From assembly GCA_039197065.1 (NCBI GenBank), contig JBCCUL010000005.1, positions 1 to 64,000 of the forward strand: a stretch of DNA of 64,000 nt. The letters run 5' to 3'. The first letter of the stretch is position 1. The number at the start of each line of letters is the position of its first letter. Source of the DNA: JANQPX01 sp039197065 (GTDB taxonomy: Bacteria > Pseudomonadota > Alphaproteobacteria > Geminicoccales > Geminicoccaceae). The notes under the pieces are model-generated. The model saw only the letters and a list, made by a program, of their open reading frames with translations, made no database searches and was not told where the DNA came from. The translations under genes and the position numbers were made by a program. This document shows, piece by piece, positions 42,568 to 52,446 of this stretch.

Positions 42568-42635
42568 TCATGCACACGGAACGGATGCCTCGATGACGTT
42601 ATCGCTAATTTCATTCGATTTTCCGAAGGGACTTC

Positions 42636-42660
42636 GCTCGGGACAGATCCCGAGCCTTTC
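42636..42660 (+). terminator. Probable intrinsic terminator after ribF
   Basis: GCTCGGGA and TCCCGAGC form a perfect 8-bp stem with a CAGA loop, followed by CTTTCCATTT. The T tract is short and interrupted, so the terminator may be weak. Confidence 0.5.
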
Positions 42661-42781
42661 CATTTAACACTCCGAACACGTCAACGGTGCAGCACGTTGC
42701 TGCATACCTGGGATTTGCGTAAACAAGGCGCGCTAGCGGGTAGAAAAACCTCCCGTGGCCGACAATCGATGAGCTGAGGCG

Positions 42782-45592
42782 ATGACGAAGGACTATCGAG
42801 AGACCGTTTTCCTGCCGAAAACCGACTTTTCCATGCGCGCAAACCTGCCGCAGCGCGAGCCGGAAACGCTTGAGCGCTGGGAGAAGCTTGATCTTTATAA
42901 GCGCCAGCGCGAGCAGGCGAAGGGCAAGGAGAAATTCATTCTCCATGACGGCCCGCCCTACGCGAACGGCCATTTGCATATGGGAACCGCGCTCAACAAG
43001 ATCCTGAAGGACGTCATCAACCGCAATCAGCAGATGCTCGGCAAGGATGCGAACTACGTGCCGGGCTGGGACTGTCACGGCCTGCCGATCGAGTGGCAGA
43101 TCGAGCAGAAATACCGAAAAGCCAAGAAGAACAAGGACGAGGTGCCGGTTGCCGAATTCCGCAAGGAATGCCGGGAATTCGCCGAGCACTGGCTGGACGT
43201 GCAGCGCACCGAGTTCAAGCGTCTCGGCTGCCTTGGCGACTGGGACAATCCCTACACGACCATGAACTACAAGGCCGAGTCCGGCATTTTCCGCGAGCTC
43301 GCCAAGTTCGCGATGTCCGATCAGCTCTATCGCGGCCGCAAGTCGGTGATGTGGTCGGTTGTCGAGAAGACGGCGCTGGCCGAGGCCGAAGTCGAGTATC
43401 ACGACCACACGTCGACGACCATCATGGTGAGGTTTCGGCTTGCACAATCTGCCGATCCCGTGCTGGACGGCGCTTCCGTCCTGATTTGGACGACGACTCC
43501 CTGGACCATGCCGGCCAACCGCGCGGTCGCGTATGGCGAGGACGTTGACTACAGGGTCATCGAGGTAACCGAGGTCGGTGAAGGGTCCCATGCGGTCGTT
43601 GGCGAAAAACTGGTGCTGGCGGCGGCCCTGCTTGACGAGGTTGCGGCGGAAGCTGCGATCACCGGCCACAAGGTGCTGGCCGATATTAAAGGGACAGCGC
43701 TTGCCAGCGCTCGCGCGAAACATCCGTTTCACGGGCTTGGCGGCTATGAGTTCGAGGTGCCGTTGCTGCCGGCGGATTTCGTCACCACGGAGCAGGGCAC
43801 GGGCATGGTGCATATCGCACCGTCCCACGGCGCCGATGACTTCGAGCTTGGCCAGGCGCATGGCCTGGAAGTGCCGGATACGGTTGCAGAAGACGGGCTC
43901 TACACCCGCCATGTGCCGATCTTCGAGGGCATCCATGTGTTCAAGGCGGCGGAACCCGTCATCGAGGCACTGACCAAAAACAACGCCCTGCTCGCAGCAG
44001 GGAAGCTCGTTCACAGCTACCCGCACAGCTGGCGCTCGAAGGCGCCGCTGATCTTCCGCGCGGCGCCGCAGTGGTTCATCCCTATGGAGGGCGACGGCGA
44101 GCTTCGGAAGAAGGCGCTTCAGGCGATCAGCGATACGCGCTGGGTGCCGGCGGCCGGTGAGAACCGGATACGCAGCATGATCGAGCATCGACCGGACTGG
44201 TGTGTCTCCAGACAGCGCGCCTGGGGCGTGCCGATCGCGGTGTTCGTCGAGAAAAGTTCGGGAGAACTGCTTCAGGACGACGAGGTCAACGAGCGCATAG
44301 CCAATGCGTTCGAGCAGGAAGGTGCTGATGCCTGGTTCACATCAGATCCCGGCCAGTTCCTCGGTCCCGATCGCAATCCAGCGGACTATGAGCAGGTGAT
44401 GGACATCCTGGACGTCTGGTTCGATTCAGGCTCCACACACGCGACCGTGCTCGAACAGCGGGACGATCTGCAGTGGCCGGCGTCTCTCTATCTGGAAGGC
44501 TCGGACCAGCATCGCGGCTGGTTCCACTCATCCTTGCTTGAGAGCTGCGGCACCCGCGGGCGAGCCCCTTATGAGGCGGTGCTGACCCATGGTTTCGTGG
44601 TCGATTCGGAAGGCCGGAAGATGTCGAAGTCGCTCGGCAACGGCATCGACCCCATGGATCTGATGAAGACCCAAGGTGCGGATATCATCCGCCTTTGGAC
44701 GGTAAGCTCGGATTACTCCGAAGACATCCGCATCGGCCCGGAAATCCTGAAGGGCCAGGCGGACGCCTATCGCCGTCTCAGAAACACCCTTCGCTATCTT
44801 CTCGGCAACCTCGCCGACTTCAACGACAGTGAACGCCTGTCCGCGTCGGACATGCCGGAGCTTGAGCGGTGGGTGCTGCATCGGCTGGTCGAGGTCGACC
44901 AGGTGGTGCGCGAGGCCAATGAGGCGTTCGATTTCCAGCGGCTCTACTCCACGATCCATCACTTCTGCGCGATGGACCTCTCCGCCTTCTACTTCGACAT
45001 CCGCAAGGATGCGCTCTACTGCGACCCTGCCGACAGCACCCGCAGGCGGGCGGCCCGTACTGTTCTGGATCAGCTGTTCTCATGTCTGACGGCTTGGCTG
45101 GCGCCGGTGCTTGTCTTTACCGCCGAGGAAGCCTGGCAGACGCGTTTTCCAAGCGAGGATGACAGCGTTCACCTTCGCCTCTTCCCCGAGGTGCCGGCCG
45201 AATGGCGCGATCAGGAACTGGCAGCGAAGTGGGAGCGCATTCGCAGCGTGCGCCGGGTGATCACCGGTGCGCTCGAAGTGGAACGTCGGGAAAAACGGAT
45301 CGGGTCTTCGCTGGAAGCCGCGCCCAAGGTCTATGTCAGTGAGGCGGACGCCGCCCTGCTGCGCGAGATCGACGGCGCCGAGCTGACCATCACATCGGGC
45401 ATCGAGGTGATCGCCGCCGGCGACCCGCCGGAGGTCGCCTTCCGGCTTGAAGACGCGCCTGGGATCGCCGTCGTTCCGAAGAAGGCTTCGGGCGAAAAAT
45501 GCCAGCGATGCTGGCAGTTTTTCGACATGCTGGAACCCGGCGGCATCTGTGCGCGCTGCGCCGGTGCGATCGCCACGCAGGAAGCGGCATGA
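42782..45592 (+). CDS. ileS: Isoleucyl-tRNA synthetase
   Basis: This 936-residue class I synthetase charges tRNA-Ile. It shows the HIGH-type motif PPYANGHLHMG (about residues 59-69), a long CP1 editing domain with TTPWTMPAN, the KMSKS-type motif GRKMSKSLGNGI, and a C-terminal zinc finger with CQRCW and CARC at the end. Length is normal for bacterial IleRS. The lspA start is 16 bases after its stop. Confidence 0.96.
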   Translation: MTKDYRETVFLPKTDFSMRANLPQREPETLERWEKLDLYKRQREQAKGKEKFILHDGPPYANGHLHMGTALNKILKDVINRNQQMLGKDANYVPGWDCHGLPIEWQIEQKYRKAKKNKDEVPVAEFRKECREFAEHWLDVQRTEFKRLGCLGDWDNPYTTMNYKAESGIFRELAKFAMSDQLYRGRKSVMWSVVEKTALAEAEVEYHDHTSTTIMVRFRLAQSADPVLDGASVLIWTTTPWTMPANRAVAYGEDVDYRVIEVTEVGEGSHAVVGEKLVLAAALLDEVAAEAAITGHKVLADIKGTALASARAKHPFHGLGGYEFEVPLLPADFVTTEQGTGMVHIAPSHGADDFELGQAHGLEVPDTVAEDGLYTRHVPIFEGIHVFKAAEPVIEALTKNNALLAAGKLVHSYPHSWRSKAPLIFRAAPQWFIPMEGDGELRKKALQAISDTRWVPAAGENRIRSMIEHRPDWCVSRQRAWGVPIAVFVEKSSGELLQDDEVNERIANAFEQEGADAWFTSDPGQFLGPDRNPADYEQVMDILDVWFDSGSTHATVLEQRDDLQWPASLYLEGSDQHRGWFHSSLLESCGTRGRAPYEAVLTHGFVVDSEGRKMSKSLGNGIDPMDLMKTQGADIIRLWTVSSDYSEDIRIGPEILKGQADAYRRLRNTLRYLLGNLADFNDSERLSASDMPELERWVLHRLVEVDQVVREANEAFDFQRLYSTIHHFCAMDLSAFYFDIRKDALYCDPADSTRRRAARTVLDQLFSCLTAWLAPVLVFTAEEAWQTRFPSEDDSVHLRLFPEVPAEWRDQELAAKWERIRSVRRVITGALEVERREKRIGSSLEAAPKVYVSEADAALLREIDGAELTITSGIEVIAAGDPPEVAFRLEDAPGIAVVPKKASGEKCQRCWQFFDMLEPGGICARCAGAIATQEAA

Positions 45593-45608
45593 CAGGGCGG
45601 AGCAAGGC

Positions 45609-46088
45609 ATGACGACGTCCCTTCGCAACGGGCTGCTGCTCACCATTGTGATCATCGTTGCGGATCAGATCACCAAGTGGATTGCGCTCACCGGCATCGA
45701 CTTCGCCGCCAATCCGATCAAGGTGACCTCGTTCTTTGATCTCGTGCTGGTCTGGAACCGGGGCGTGAGCTTCGGCATGTTCAGCAATGCCGGCGATTAC
45801 GGTCCCTTGATCCTGTCCGGCATCGCGATCGCGGTGGTCATCGGCCTTCTCTGGTGGCTGCGCCAGGCGGAGACCTGGCTCGCGATTACCGCCCTTGGCC
45901 TGGTGATCGGCGGGGCGCTCGGCAATGTGATCGACCGCTTTCGCTTTGGTGCGGTCGTGGATTTCCTTTACTTCCATGTCGGCGATTTTCACTGGCCAGC
46001 GTTCAACGTCGCGGATACAGCGATCTGCATCGGCGCCGGCCTGCTTCTGCTTGACGGCTTGTTGTCACCGGAGCGGCAGACTACATAA
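45609..46088 (+). CDS. lspA: Lipoprotein signal peptidase (SPase II)
   Basis: LspA cleaves the signal peptide of prolipoproteins in the inner membrane. The 159-residue protein has four membrane segments and both catalytic aspartates, in NVIDRFRFGAVVDF and FNVADTAICIG. ATG 45609 is chosen; the longer frame upstream overlaps ileS in another phase. The next gene is itself a lipoprotein. Confidence 0.95.
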   Translation: MTTSLRNGLLLTIVIIVADQITKWIALTGIDFAANPIKVTSFFDLVLVWNRGVSFGMFSNAGDYGPLILSGIAIAVVIGLLWWLRQAETWLAITALGLVIGGALGNVIDRFRFGAVVDFLYFHVGDFHWPAFNVADTAICIGAGLLLLDGLLSPERQTT

Positions 46089-46120
46089 GCTGTCCGCGCT
46101 TCAATAGTAGGAGAGCTGGT

Positions 46121-46714
46121 TTGGTCGGTGGTTGCAGGTCAACATGGCGATCGTTCGCCGTTCTGGGGCTCGTTGCCGCCCCGCTTCTCACCGCTTGCGG
46201 AGGGGGGGATACCGTTCAGGAAGCCCTTGGCTTTCAGCAGCGGGGTCCGGACGAATTGGCCGTTATCAAGCGGCCGCCTCTGATCGTGCCCCCCGACTAC
46301 AATCTGCGCCCGCCCCGTTCAGGCAGCGAGGACGACGGCAGCAATGCCGCCAGCGATGCCGCGCGGAAAACGCTGATCGGCCCCTCCTCTTCGATCGACG
46401 CTGCACCTTCCGAAGCGCGCGCCATCCTCACCGGCACAAACTCTGAAAACGATGTCAGCGATGCCGCGAGCGAGGGCCAGAACCTTCTGGTCAGCCGCAG
46501 CCAGCGGGCCGAACGCGACCTGGACAAGGTCGTCGAGACCCGCGCCGAAAACCGCGTCGATAGAGCGCTGCTTCGCCGCCTGCTCGCCTGGACGCCGGAC
46601 AGCAGGACCGATGCCTCCGATGATGCCGAGAGCGAAGACGCCGTCGTCGTTCAGCTGGTCAGCCGATCGCAGACGGTGATCGACGCCATCCCCGATCAGA
46701 CCAGCACGGAGTAG
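46121..46714 (+). CDS. DUF3035 family lipoprotein
   Basis: The 197-residue precursor begins with a hydrophobic segment and lipobox APLLTAC (Cys-26). The diagnostic DUF3035 stretch follows: GPDELAVIKRPPLIVPPDYNL with RPPR. The rest is low-complexity, Asp/Ser/Ala-rich and probably disordered. Function is unknown. TTG 46121 has AGGAGAG seven bases upstream. Between lspA and two M16 genes, it fits the conserved Hyphomicrobiales order. Confidence 0.82.
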   Translation: MVGGCRSTWRSFAVLGLVAAPLLTACGGGDTVQEALGFQQRGPDELAVIKRPPLIVPPDYNLRPPRSGSEDDGSNAASDAARKTLIGPSSSIDAAPSEARAILTGTNSENDVSDAASEGQNLLVSRSQRAERDLDKVVETRAENRVDRALLRRLLAWTPDSRTDASDDAESEDAVVVQLVSRSQTVIDAIPDQTSTE

Positions 46715-46717
46715 CTG

Positions 46718-48115
46718 TTGACCATTCCCATGATCCGGCGCCTTTGCGCCAGCGCCCTGCTCACGGCCGTTCTGACCGCCGTAGCCGGCCCGAAAAGCGA
46801 GGCTGCCGTGTTCAATCCTGAAACCTTCACCCTCGACAATGGCATTCAGGTGGTGGTCATCACCAACCGGCGCGCCCCGGTGGTCACCCACCACGTCTGG
46901 TACCGCATCGGGTCCTCCGACAGCCCGCCCGGCAAGTCCGGCCTGCCGCATTTTCATGAACATCTGATGTTCAAGGCGACCGAAAGCATGGAGTCGGGTG
47001 AGTTCTCGAAGGAAGTCGCCCGTAATGGCGGCAACGACAATGCGTTCACCGGACCGGATTACACCGGCTATTTCCAGACCATCGCGCGCGATCGTCTCGA
47101 GCTGGTGATGCAGATGGAAGCCGACCGCATGACCAATCTGGTGCTGGCCGAAGACGAGGTGCGGACGGAGTTGGACGTGGTCCTGGAGGAACGCTCGCAG
47201 CGCATCGACAACAACCCGAGCTCTCGCTTCGCCGAGCAGATGAACGCCGCCCAGTTCCTGCATCACCCCTATCGCCTACCGGTGATCGGCTGGCGCCATG
47301 AGATCGAGGCCTATACCCGCGAGGACAGCCTCGACTTCTACAGAACCTGGTATGCGCCCAACAACGCGATCCTCCTGGTCGCCGGTGACATCGACGCCGC
47401 CGAGCTGAAACCGCTTGCCGAGAAATATTACGGCGTCATTCCGGCAAGGGAGATCCCGGAGCGCGTGCGCCTGCAGGAACCGCCGCAAGACGCCGCGCGT
47501 ACCGTGACGCTGCAGGACGAGCGTGTGAACCAGCCCTCCTTCCTCCGCTCCTATCTGGCGCCGAGCTACAATGCGGGCGAGACGGAGCATGCCTACCCGT
47601 TGGTGGTTTTCGCCGACATCCTCGGCGGCTCGAGCACGTCTCGCCTCTATCGCGCCTTGGTGATCGACCAGCAGCTCGCGACCTCGGCCGGCGCCTTCTA
47701 TCGGGGCTCGGCCCTCGATCTCTCGACGTTCAGGGTCTACGCATCTCCGAGGCCAGGCGTCAGCATGGACGAGCTGGAAGCGGCGATCGACGCCGAGCTC
47801 AGGCGGCTTGAAGACGAACCGATCACCGAAGAGGAAGTGTCTCGCGCGACCAAACGGCTGGTGGCCGAGGCCGTCTATGCACGGGACAGCATGAGCGGGG
47901 CCGTGCGCAGCTTCGGCATTGCGCTTACCACCGGTCGCAGCGTCGAGGATGTCGAGGCCTGGCCCGAGCGGATCGCGGCGGTGACCGCCGACGATATCGC
48001 CGCCGCCGCTGAAGCCGTGCTGGTGCCTGAAAGCTCCGTCACCGGCCGCTTGCTGCCGGCAGTGGAAGAGCCTGCCACGGAAGGCGCTTCCGAACGCGCC
48101 GACGTTCTCCAGTAG
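46718..48115 (+). CDS. M16 family zinc metallopeptidase (active subunit)
   Basis: This 465-residue exported protein has a signal peptide (residues about 5-28) and the inverted zinc motif HFHEHLMFKAT (H-x-x-E-H) near residue 86, with the distal Glu of the ligand set about 76 residues later (LDVVLEERSQR). It has the two-domain M16 clamshell architecture. Such peptidases degrade peptides in the periplasm. TTG 46718 is the likely start, with GGAG upstream; ATG 46730 is possible. It is probably the catalytic half of a heterodimer with the next product. Confidence 0.9.
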   Translation: MTIPMIRRLCASALLTAVLTAVAGPKSEAAVFNPETFTLDNGIQVVVITNRRAPVVTHHVWYRIGSSDSPPGKSGLPHFHEHLMFKATESMESGEFSKEVARNGGNDNAFTGPDYTGYFQTIARDRLELVMQMEADRMTNLVLAEDEVRTELDVVLEERSQRIDNNPSSRFAEQMNAAQFLHHPYRLPVIGWRHEIEAYTREDSLDFYRTWYAPNNAILLVAGDIDAAELKPLAEKYYGVIPAREIPERVRLQEPPQDAARTVTLQDERVNQPSFLRSYLAPSYNAGETEHAYPLVVFADILGGSSTSRLYRALVIDQQLATSAGAFYRGSALDLSTFRVYASPRPGVSMDELEAAIDAELRRLEDEPITEEEVSRATKRLVAEAVYARDSMSGAVRSFGIALTTGRSVEDVEAWPERIAAVTADDIAAAAEAVLVPESSVTGRLLPAVEEPATEGASERADVLQ

Positions 48116-48170
48116 TGCCGAAGATCGCCCTTTCCCTCCCGTCCGCACCTCGTTTGAGAGACTGCATGTC

Positions 48171-49499
48171 ATGTTCCATCGCACCGGCATTCTCGGCCTC
48201 GGATTGGCCCTCGTGACCGCGCTCACCGTCGCAGCCCCGAAGGCTGAGGCCTCGGCCAAAGTCGAGCATGTGATCAGCGAGGGCGGCATCGAGGCCTATC
48301 TGATTTCCGAACCCTCGATCCCCTTCATGTCGCTCTCCATGCGCTTTACCGGCGGAGCGGTCAGCGATCCCGACGGCAAGGAAGGTACGGCCAATCTGGT
48401 CTCCGTGCTTCTGGATGAAGGTGCTGGCGATCTCGACAGCCAGGCCTTCCAGACCGAGCTCGAGGATCTGGCGATCCGCCTTTCCTTCAGTACGGGACGG
48501 GACAGCTTCAGGGGCGATCTGAAGACGCTGACCGAAAACCGCGAGCGCGCTTTCGAGCTCCTGCGCCTGGCGATCAACGAGCCGCGCTTCGACGTCGATC
48601 CGGTCGAGCGCATGAAGAGCCAGGTCCAGGCGGGGCTTCGCCGCCGTCTCGACGACCCGGATCGGCTTGCATCCAGGGCCTGGTTCGAGCGCGCATTCGG
48701 GGACCATGTCTATGCACGCCCGGTAGAAGGCACGATCGAGACCGTCGGTGCCATCGAGGTGGAGGACCTTCGAACCTTCATCGACGATCGGCTGGCGCGT
48801 GACAACCTTCTGATCGGCGTCGCCGGCGACATCACGGCCGAAGAGCTGGGCCCGCTTCTCGACCACGCCTTCGGCGGCCTGCCAGACGAGGCGAAGCCCT
48901 TGCCGGCCATCCCGACAACGCCTGAGGAGAGCGGTCTCTCCATCGTTCGCCAAAACGTGCCGCAGAGCAAGGTGCTGTTCGGGCAAAAGGGGATGGAGCG
49001 CGAAGATCCGGATTACTACGCAGCCTATGTCGCCAACCATATCCTGGGCGGCGGCGGTTTCACCTCCAGGCTGACGAAGGAGATCCGCGAAGCGCGCGGC
49101 CTCGCCTATTCCGTCTACAGCTATCTTTACCCGACCGATCTCGCCCCGATCTGGCTCGGCGGGCTTGGCACCAGCAATGCGTCCGTCAATCTGGCGCTGG
49201 ATCTCGTCCAGGCCGAGGTGAGGCGCATGGCGGACGGCGATATCAGCGAACAGGAGCTGGTGGACGCTAAGACCTATCTCACCGGCTCCTTCCCCCTTCG
49301 CCTGACCAGCAATGACCGCATCGCCGGCCTGCTGGTGGCCATGCAGGTCAACGACCTCGGCATCGATTATCTGGAAAAACGCAACGACTTCATCGAAGCC
49401 GTGACCATCGAGGATCTGAAGGCGGTCGCTGCCAGGCTCTACGACCCGGACAATCTCCTGACCGTGGTCGTCGGCAATCCGCCCGATATCGAAGGCTAA
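48171..49499 (+). CDS. M16 family peptidase-like protein (probably inactive partner subunit)
   Basis: The 442-residue precursor has a signal peptide cut near AEA (about residue 26) and the same M16 fold (GTANLVSVLLDEGAGD in place of the zinc motif, later RGLAYSVYSYL). The H-x-x-E-H residues are replaced, so zinc is not bound at the usual site. In M16B systems such a subunit partners the active one to close the chamber. It follows the active gene by 55 bases. Confidence 0.88.
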   Translation: MFHRTGILGLGLALVTALTVAAPKAEASAKVEHVISEGGIEAYLISEPSIPFMSLSMRFTGGAVSDPDGKEGTANLVSVLLDEGAGDLDSQAFQTELEDLAIRLSFSTGRDSFRGDLKTLTENRERAFELLRLAINEPRFDVDPVERMKSQVQAGLRRRLDDPDRLASRAWFERAFGDHVYARPVEGTIETVGAIEVEDLRTFIDDRLARDNLLIGVAGDITAEELGPLLDHAFGGLPDEAKPLPAIPTTPEESGLSIVRQNVPQSKVLFGQKGMEREDPDYYAAYVANHILGGGGFTSRLTKEIREARGLAYSVYSYLYPTDLAPIWLGGLGTSNASVNLALDLVQAEVRRMADGDISEQELVDAKTYLTGSFPLRLTSNDRIAGLLVAMQVNDLGIDYLEKRNDFIEAVTIEDLKAVAARLYDPDNLLTVVVGNPPDIEG

Positions 49500-49505
49500 C
49501 GCGTA

Positions 49506-49540
49506 TCCACGTTCGCGCTTCGCTTGAACGTGGAATTTTA
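49506..49540 (+). terminator. Intrinsic terminator after the second M16 gene
   Basis: TCCACGTTC (49506-49514) pairs with GAACGTGGA (49526-49534); the loop contains an extra GCG/CGC pair. The tract ATTTTAA follows. The 9-bp stem with an AT tail supports termination before mutL. Confidence 0.6.
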
Positions 49541-49577
49541 ACGGCGATCCGGTTAGAAAGACGCACACGCGAACATC

Positions 49578-49775
49578 GCGGCGGGAGCCGCTTCCGTTCG
49601 GGCTGTCGCGGATGTCGCCGACGATGCATCAAGCTGGGATGACAAACACGGTGTTTGGCCACCACCAACCCGGGAGCCAAAATCCGCGGTGGGAGCCTGC
49701 TGCGTTCGGACTGCTGCGGCGCTCGCCGACGATGCATCAAGCTGCCGTGACAAGCTCTGTGTTTGGCCACCGCGA
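49578..49775. repeat. Two-copy tandem repeat (108-bp period) upstream of mutL
   Basis: The sequences starting GCGGCGGGAGCC at 49578 and GCGGTGGGAGCC at 49686 are related over about 90 bases. Shared blocks include CGCCGACGATGCATCAAGCTG and GTGTTTGGCCACC. Divergence of roughly one base in six suggests an old duplication. It ends ten bases before the mutL ATG. Confidence 0.75.
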
Positions 49776-49784
49776 AAACCAACC

Positions 49785-51602
49785 ATGATCCGCCTCCTGC
49801 CCGCGCATATCGTCAACCAGATCGCCGCCGGCGAGGTGGTGGAGCGGCCGGCGTCGGCCGTGAAGGAGCTGGTCGAAAACGCCATCGACGCAGGGGCGAC
49901 ACGGGTTGCGATCGATCTCGAGGCGGGCGGCAAGACGCTGATCGCGGTGACCGACGACGGCAAGGGCATGTCGCCGGACGAACTCCAGCTCGCGATCGAA
50001 CGGCACGCCACCTCCAAGCTCGAAGGCGACGACCTGGTGCGCATCGACACGCTCGGCTTTCGCGGCGAGGCGCTTGCCGCCCTCGCCGGCGTCAGCCGTC
50101 TTCGGATCGTGAGCCGGCCGGCGGATCAGGAGACAGCCTTCGCGCTGGATGTCGAGGCGGGCGCGGTCAGCGGCCCGGCGCCCTCCAGCGGCAGCCGCGG
50201 CACGCGCATCGAGATTCGCGATCTCTTCTTTGCGACCCCTGCACGCCTGAAATTCCTGAAAACCGACCGCAGCGAGGCCCAGGCGGCAAGAGAGGTGGTC
50301 GAGCGCCTGGCGATGGCGTGTCCCGACATCGCGTTTACGCTTTCGATCGACAGCCGCCAGGTTCTGAACCTCACGGTCGGCAGCCATGATCTGTTCGAAA
50401 GCGTGCAGGCGCGCATCGGCCAGATCATGGGCAAGGCGTTCGCCGCCAACGCCCTTCTAGTCGATACCGAGCGCGACGGCATCCGCCTGATCGGCTCGAT
50501 CGGTCTGCCGACCGAAAGCCGACCGAATGGCCGCTATCAATATCTGTTCGTGAACCAGCGCCCGGTGCAGGACCGCCTTTTGAAGACCGCGCTTCGCGCC
50601 GCCTATGGCGATCTGCTGTTCGCCGGACGGCACCCGATGGCCGCTCTCTTTCTGGAGCTCGATCCGGAGCGCGTCGACGTCAATGTCCACCCGGCCAAGG
50701 CCGACGTGCGTTTTCGCGAGCCCGGCGTCATCCGCGGCCTGATCATCGGCGGCATCAAGCAGCGGCTCACCGAAGCCGGCTGCCGCACCACCAGCTCGCT
50801 CGGCGACGCGGCGCTCGGCGCCTTCTCAAGCGGCACGGCCGCAGCGTCGACTCTTGGTCATGGAAAAGCCGAACGGCCGATATCGCCAGGCCTTGCCGAG
50901 ACGGGGCGGGCCTTTCAGGCGCCGCTGCACCGAACATCGGGTGAACGCCCCGCGTTCGATCTCGGTCCGCCGGCAGCACGCGACGAGGCATCGAGCATCG
51001 ACGTCGAGCCCGTGGCCGCCGGCCACCCGTTGGGGGCCGCGCGAGCGCAGCTGTTCGATGCCTATATCATCGCCCAGAACGCCGACGGCATGCTGCTGAT
51101 CGATCAGCACGCCGCCCATGAACGTCTGGTCTATGAGCGCCTGAAAGGTCATCTTGAAGAACAGGGCGTGCCGCGCCAGGGCCTCCTCCTTCCGGAAGTG
51201 GTCGACCTCGAAGATGATCTGATCGAGCGCCTGGAAGCGCGCGCCGCCGAGTTGGAGCGCCTGGGTCTGGTGCTCGAAACCTTCGGCCAGGGTGCTGTGG
51301 TGGTGCGCGAGACACCCGCCATGCTCGGCAATATCGACGTCAAGCGCCTGGTGCGTGATCTCGCCGAGGATCTGGTCGAAATCGACGAAGCCAGGAGCCT
51401 TTCGGACGCGCTGGAACGGGTGGCGGCCACCATGGCCTGCCATGGCAGCGTGCGTGCGGGCCGCAGGCTTACCATGCCCGAGATGAACGCTCTGCTACGG
51501 GAGATGGAAGCCACGCCCAATAGCGGCCAGTGCAATCACGGCCGCCCCACTTACGTGTCTCTCGCCGAAGCCGACATCGAACGCCTCTTCAAACGCCGCT
51601 AA
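49785..51602 (+). CDS. mutL: DNA mismatch repair protein MutL
   Basis: The 605-residue protein has the GHKL ATPase domain (AAGEVVERPASAVKELVENAIDAGAT, VTDDGKGMSPDEL, HATSKL, TLGFRGEALAAL), the transducer domain to about residue 330, a variable linker, and a C-terminal dimerisation domain ending ACHGSVRAGRRL and QCNHGRPT. It couples MutS mismatch recognition to downstream repair. ATG 49785 begins the family N-terminus MIRLLPAHIVNQIAAGE; codons upstream lie in the tandem repeat. The stop TAA is followed at once by a palindromic element. Confidence 0.95.
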   Translation: MIRLLPAHIVNQIAAGEVVERPASAVKELVENAIDAGATRVAIDLEAGGKTLIAVTDDGKGMSPDELQLAIERHATSKLEGDDLVRIDTLGFRGEALAALAGVSRLRIVSRPADQETAFALDVEAGAVSGPAPSSGSRGTRIEIRDLFFATPARLKFLKTDRSEAQAAREVVERLAMACPDIAFTLSIDSRQVLNLTVGSHDLFESVQARIGQIMGKAFAANALLVDTERDGIRLIGSIGLPTESRPNGRYQYLFVNQRPVQDRLLKTALRAAYGDLLFAGRHPMAALFLELDPERVDVNVHPAKADVRFREPGVIRGLIIGGIKQRLTEAGCRTTSSLGDAALGAFSSGTAAASTLGHGKAERPISPGLAETGRAFQAPLHRTSGERPAFDLGPPAARDEASSIDVEPVAAGHPLGAARAQLFDAYIIAQNADGMLLIDQHAAHERLVYERLKGHLEEQGVPRQGLLLPEVVDLEDDLIERLEARAAELERLGLVLETFGQGAVVVRETPAMLGNIDVKRLVRDLAEDLVEIDEARSLSDALERVAATMACHGSVRAGRRLTMPEMNALLREMEATPNSGQCNHGRPTYVSLAEADIERLFKRR

Positions 51603-51625
51603 TGGCACGGCCATGGCGTTGACTT
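51602..51625 (+). repeat. Palindromic stop-codon element, copy 8 (diverged)
   Basis: After the mutL stop codon the sequence is ATGGCACGGCCATGG followed by CGTTGACTT. Three or four bases differ from the consensus, but the stem TGGC/GCCA and the tail TTGACTT are kept, and position and orientation match the other copies. Confidence 0.55.
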
Positions 51626-51695
51626 GGGTGCGGCGTTGAAGAGTGCACCATCTTCTGGGCGGTATGCGGACAGATGTCGGGGGTGCTTGTGGCGA

Positions 51696-52307
51696 TCACC
51701 ACATCGTCTTCGCGGCGCGTGCCGGCCAAGCCTGGTCATAGGCCTCGCCGTCGAAGGCGCCATCATTGGTCGCTTTCAGGATTTGCCCCGGCGTCGGCAG
51801 GTCGCCTTTGGCCACATGGGTCTCGGGGTTCCAGATATCGGCGCGGATCAGGGCGCGGGCGCATTGGAAATAGATCTCGCCGATCTCGATGACGATCACC
51901 GATCTGGGGCGCTGGCCATCGACGGCATGGCCCTCCAGCAAGCTCGGCTCGATGGCGACCGAGGCCCTGCCGTTGATGCGAAGGGTGGTCGCCGAACCCG
52001 GGATCAGGAACATCAGGGCGATGCGCGGATCGCGCACGATGTTGCGCAGCGAGTCGGTGCGGTTGTTGCCGCGCCGGTCCGGTATCAAAAGCGTGGTCTC
52101 GTCCTGGATGATCACGGCCTGTCCGCGGTCACCGCGCGGCGAGCAGTCGAGCCCCTCCGGCCCCGACGTGGCGAGCGCCACCAGTGGCGATGCCTCGATC
52201 AGGCGCCGATATTCCGGCGTGACCGCGTGGACGACCTTGGTCAACGAAGCCGTCGCCGGCTCGCCATAGATCGCTTCCAGTTCCTCAAGCGTGCCGACAA
52301 TCTTCAT
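51696..52307 (-). CDS. PPOX-type FMN-dependent flavoprotein
   Basis: The 203-residue protein has the split-barrel pyridoxamine 5'-phosphate oxidase-like fold: LVALATSGPEGLDCSPRGD, LLIPDRRGNNRTDSLRNIV, PRIALMFLIPG and the IFQCARALIRADIW-like late helix. It matches the MSMEG_1061 subgroup, in which FMN or F420 serves as cofactor and substrates are unknown. ATG 52307 is chosen since AGGAG lies eight bases upstream. It converges with mutL, 93 bases away. Confidence 0.85.
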   Translation of the reverse strand: MKIVGTLEELEAIYGEPATASLTKVVHAVTPEYRRLIEASPLVALATSGPEGLDCSPRGDRGQAVIIQDETTLLIPDRRGNNRTDSLRNIVRDPRIALMFLIPGSATTLRINGRASVAIEPSLLEGHAVDGQRPRSVIVIEIGEIYFQCARALIRADIWNPETHVAKGDLPTPGQILKATNDGAFDGEAYDQAWPARAAKTMW

Positions 52308-52446
52308 CCTTCCCGCTCCTATGCTGAGGCGCACCATCATCCCATGCTACGCCAAGGCAAACACCCTCTGGACAATGCGGTCGACAAACGCCAAATAGGG
52401 CGTGTCGAATGCCGCTTAAAGTTAAGAAGAAATCCCTGGAGTCACC

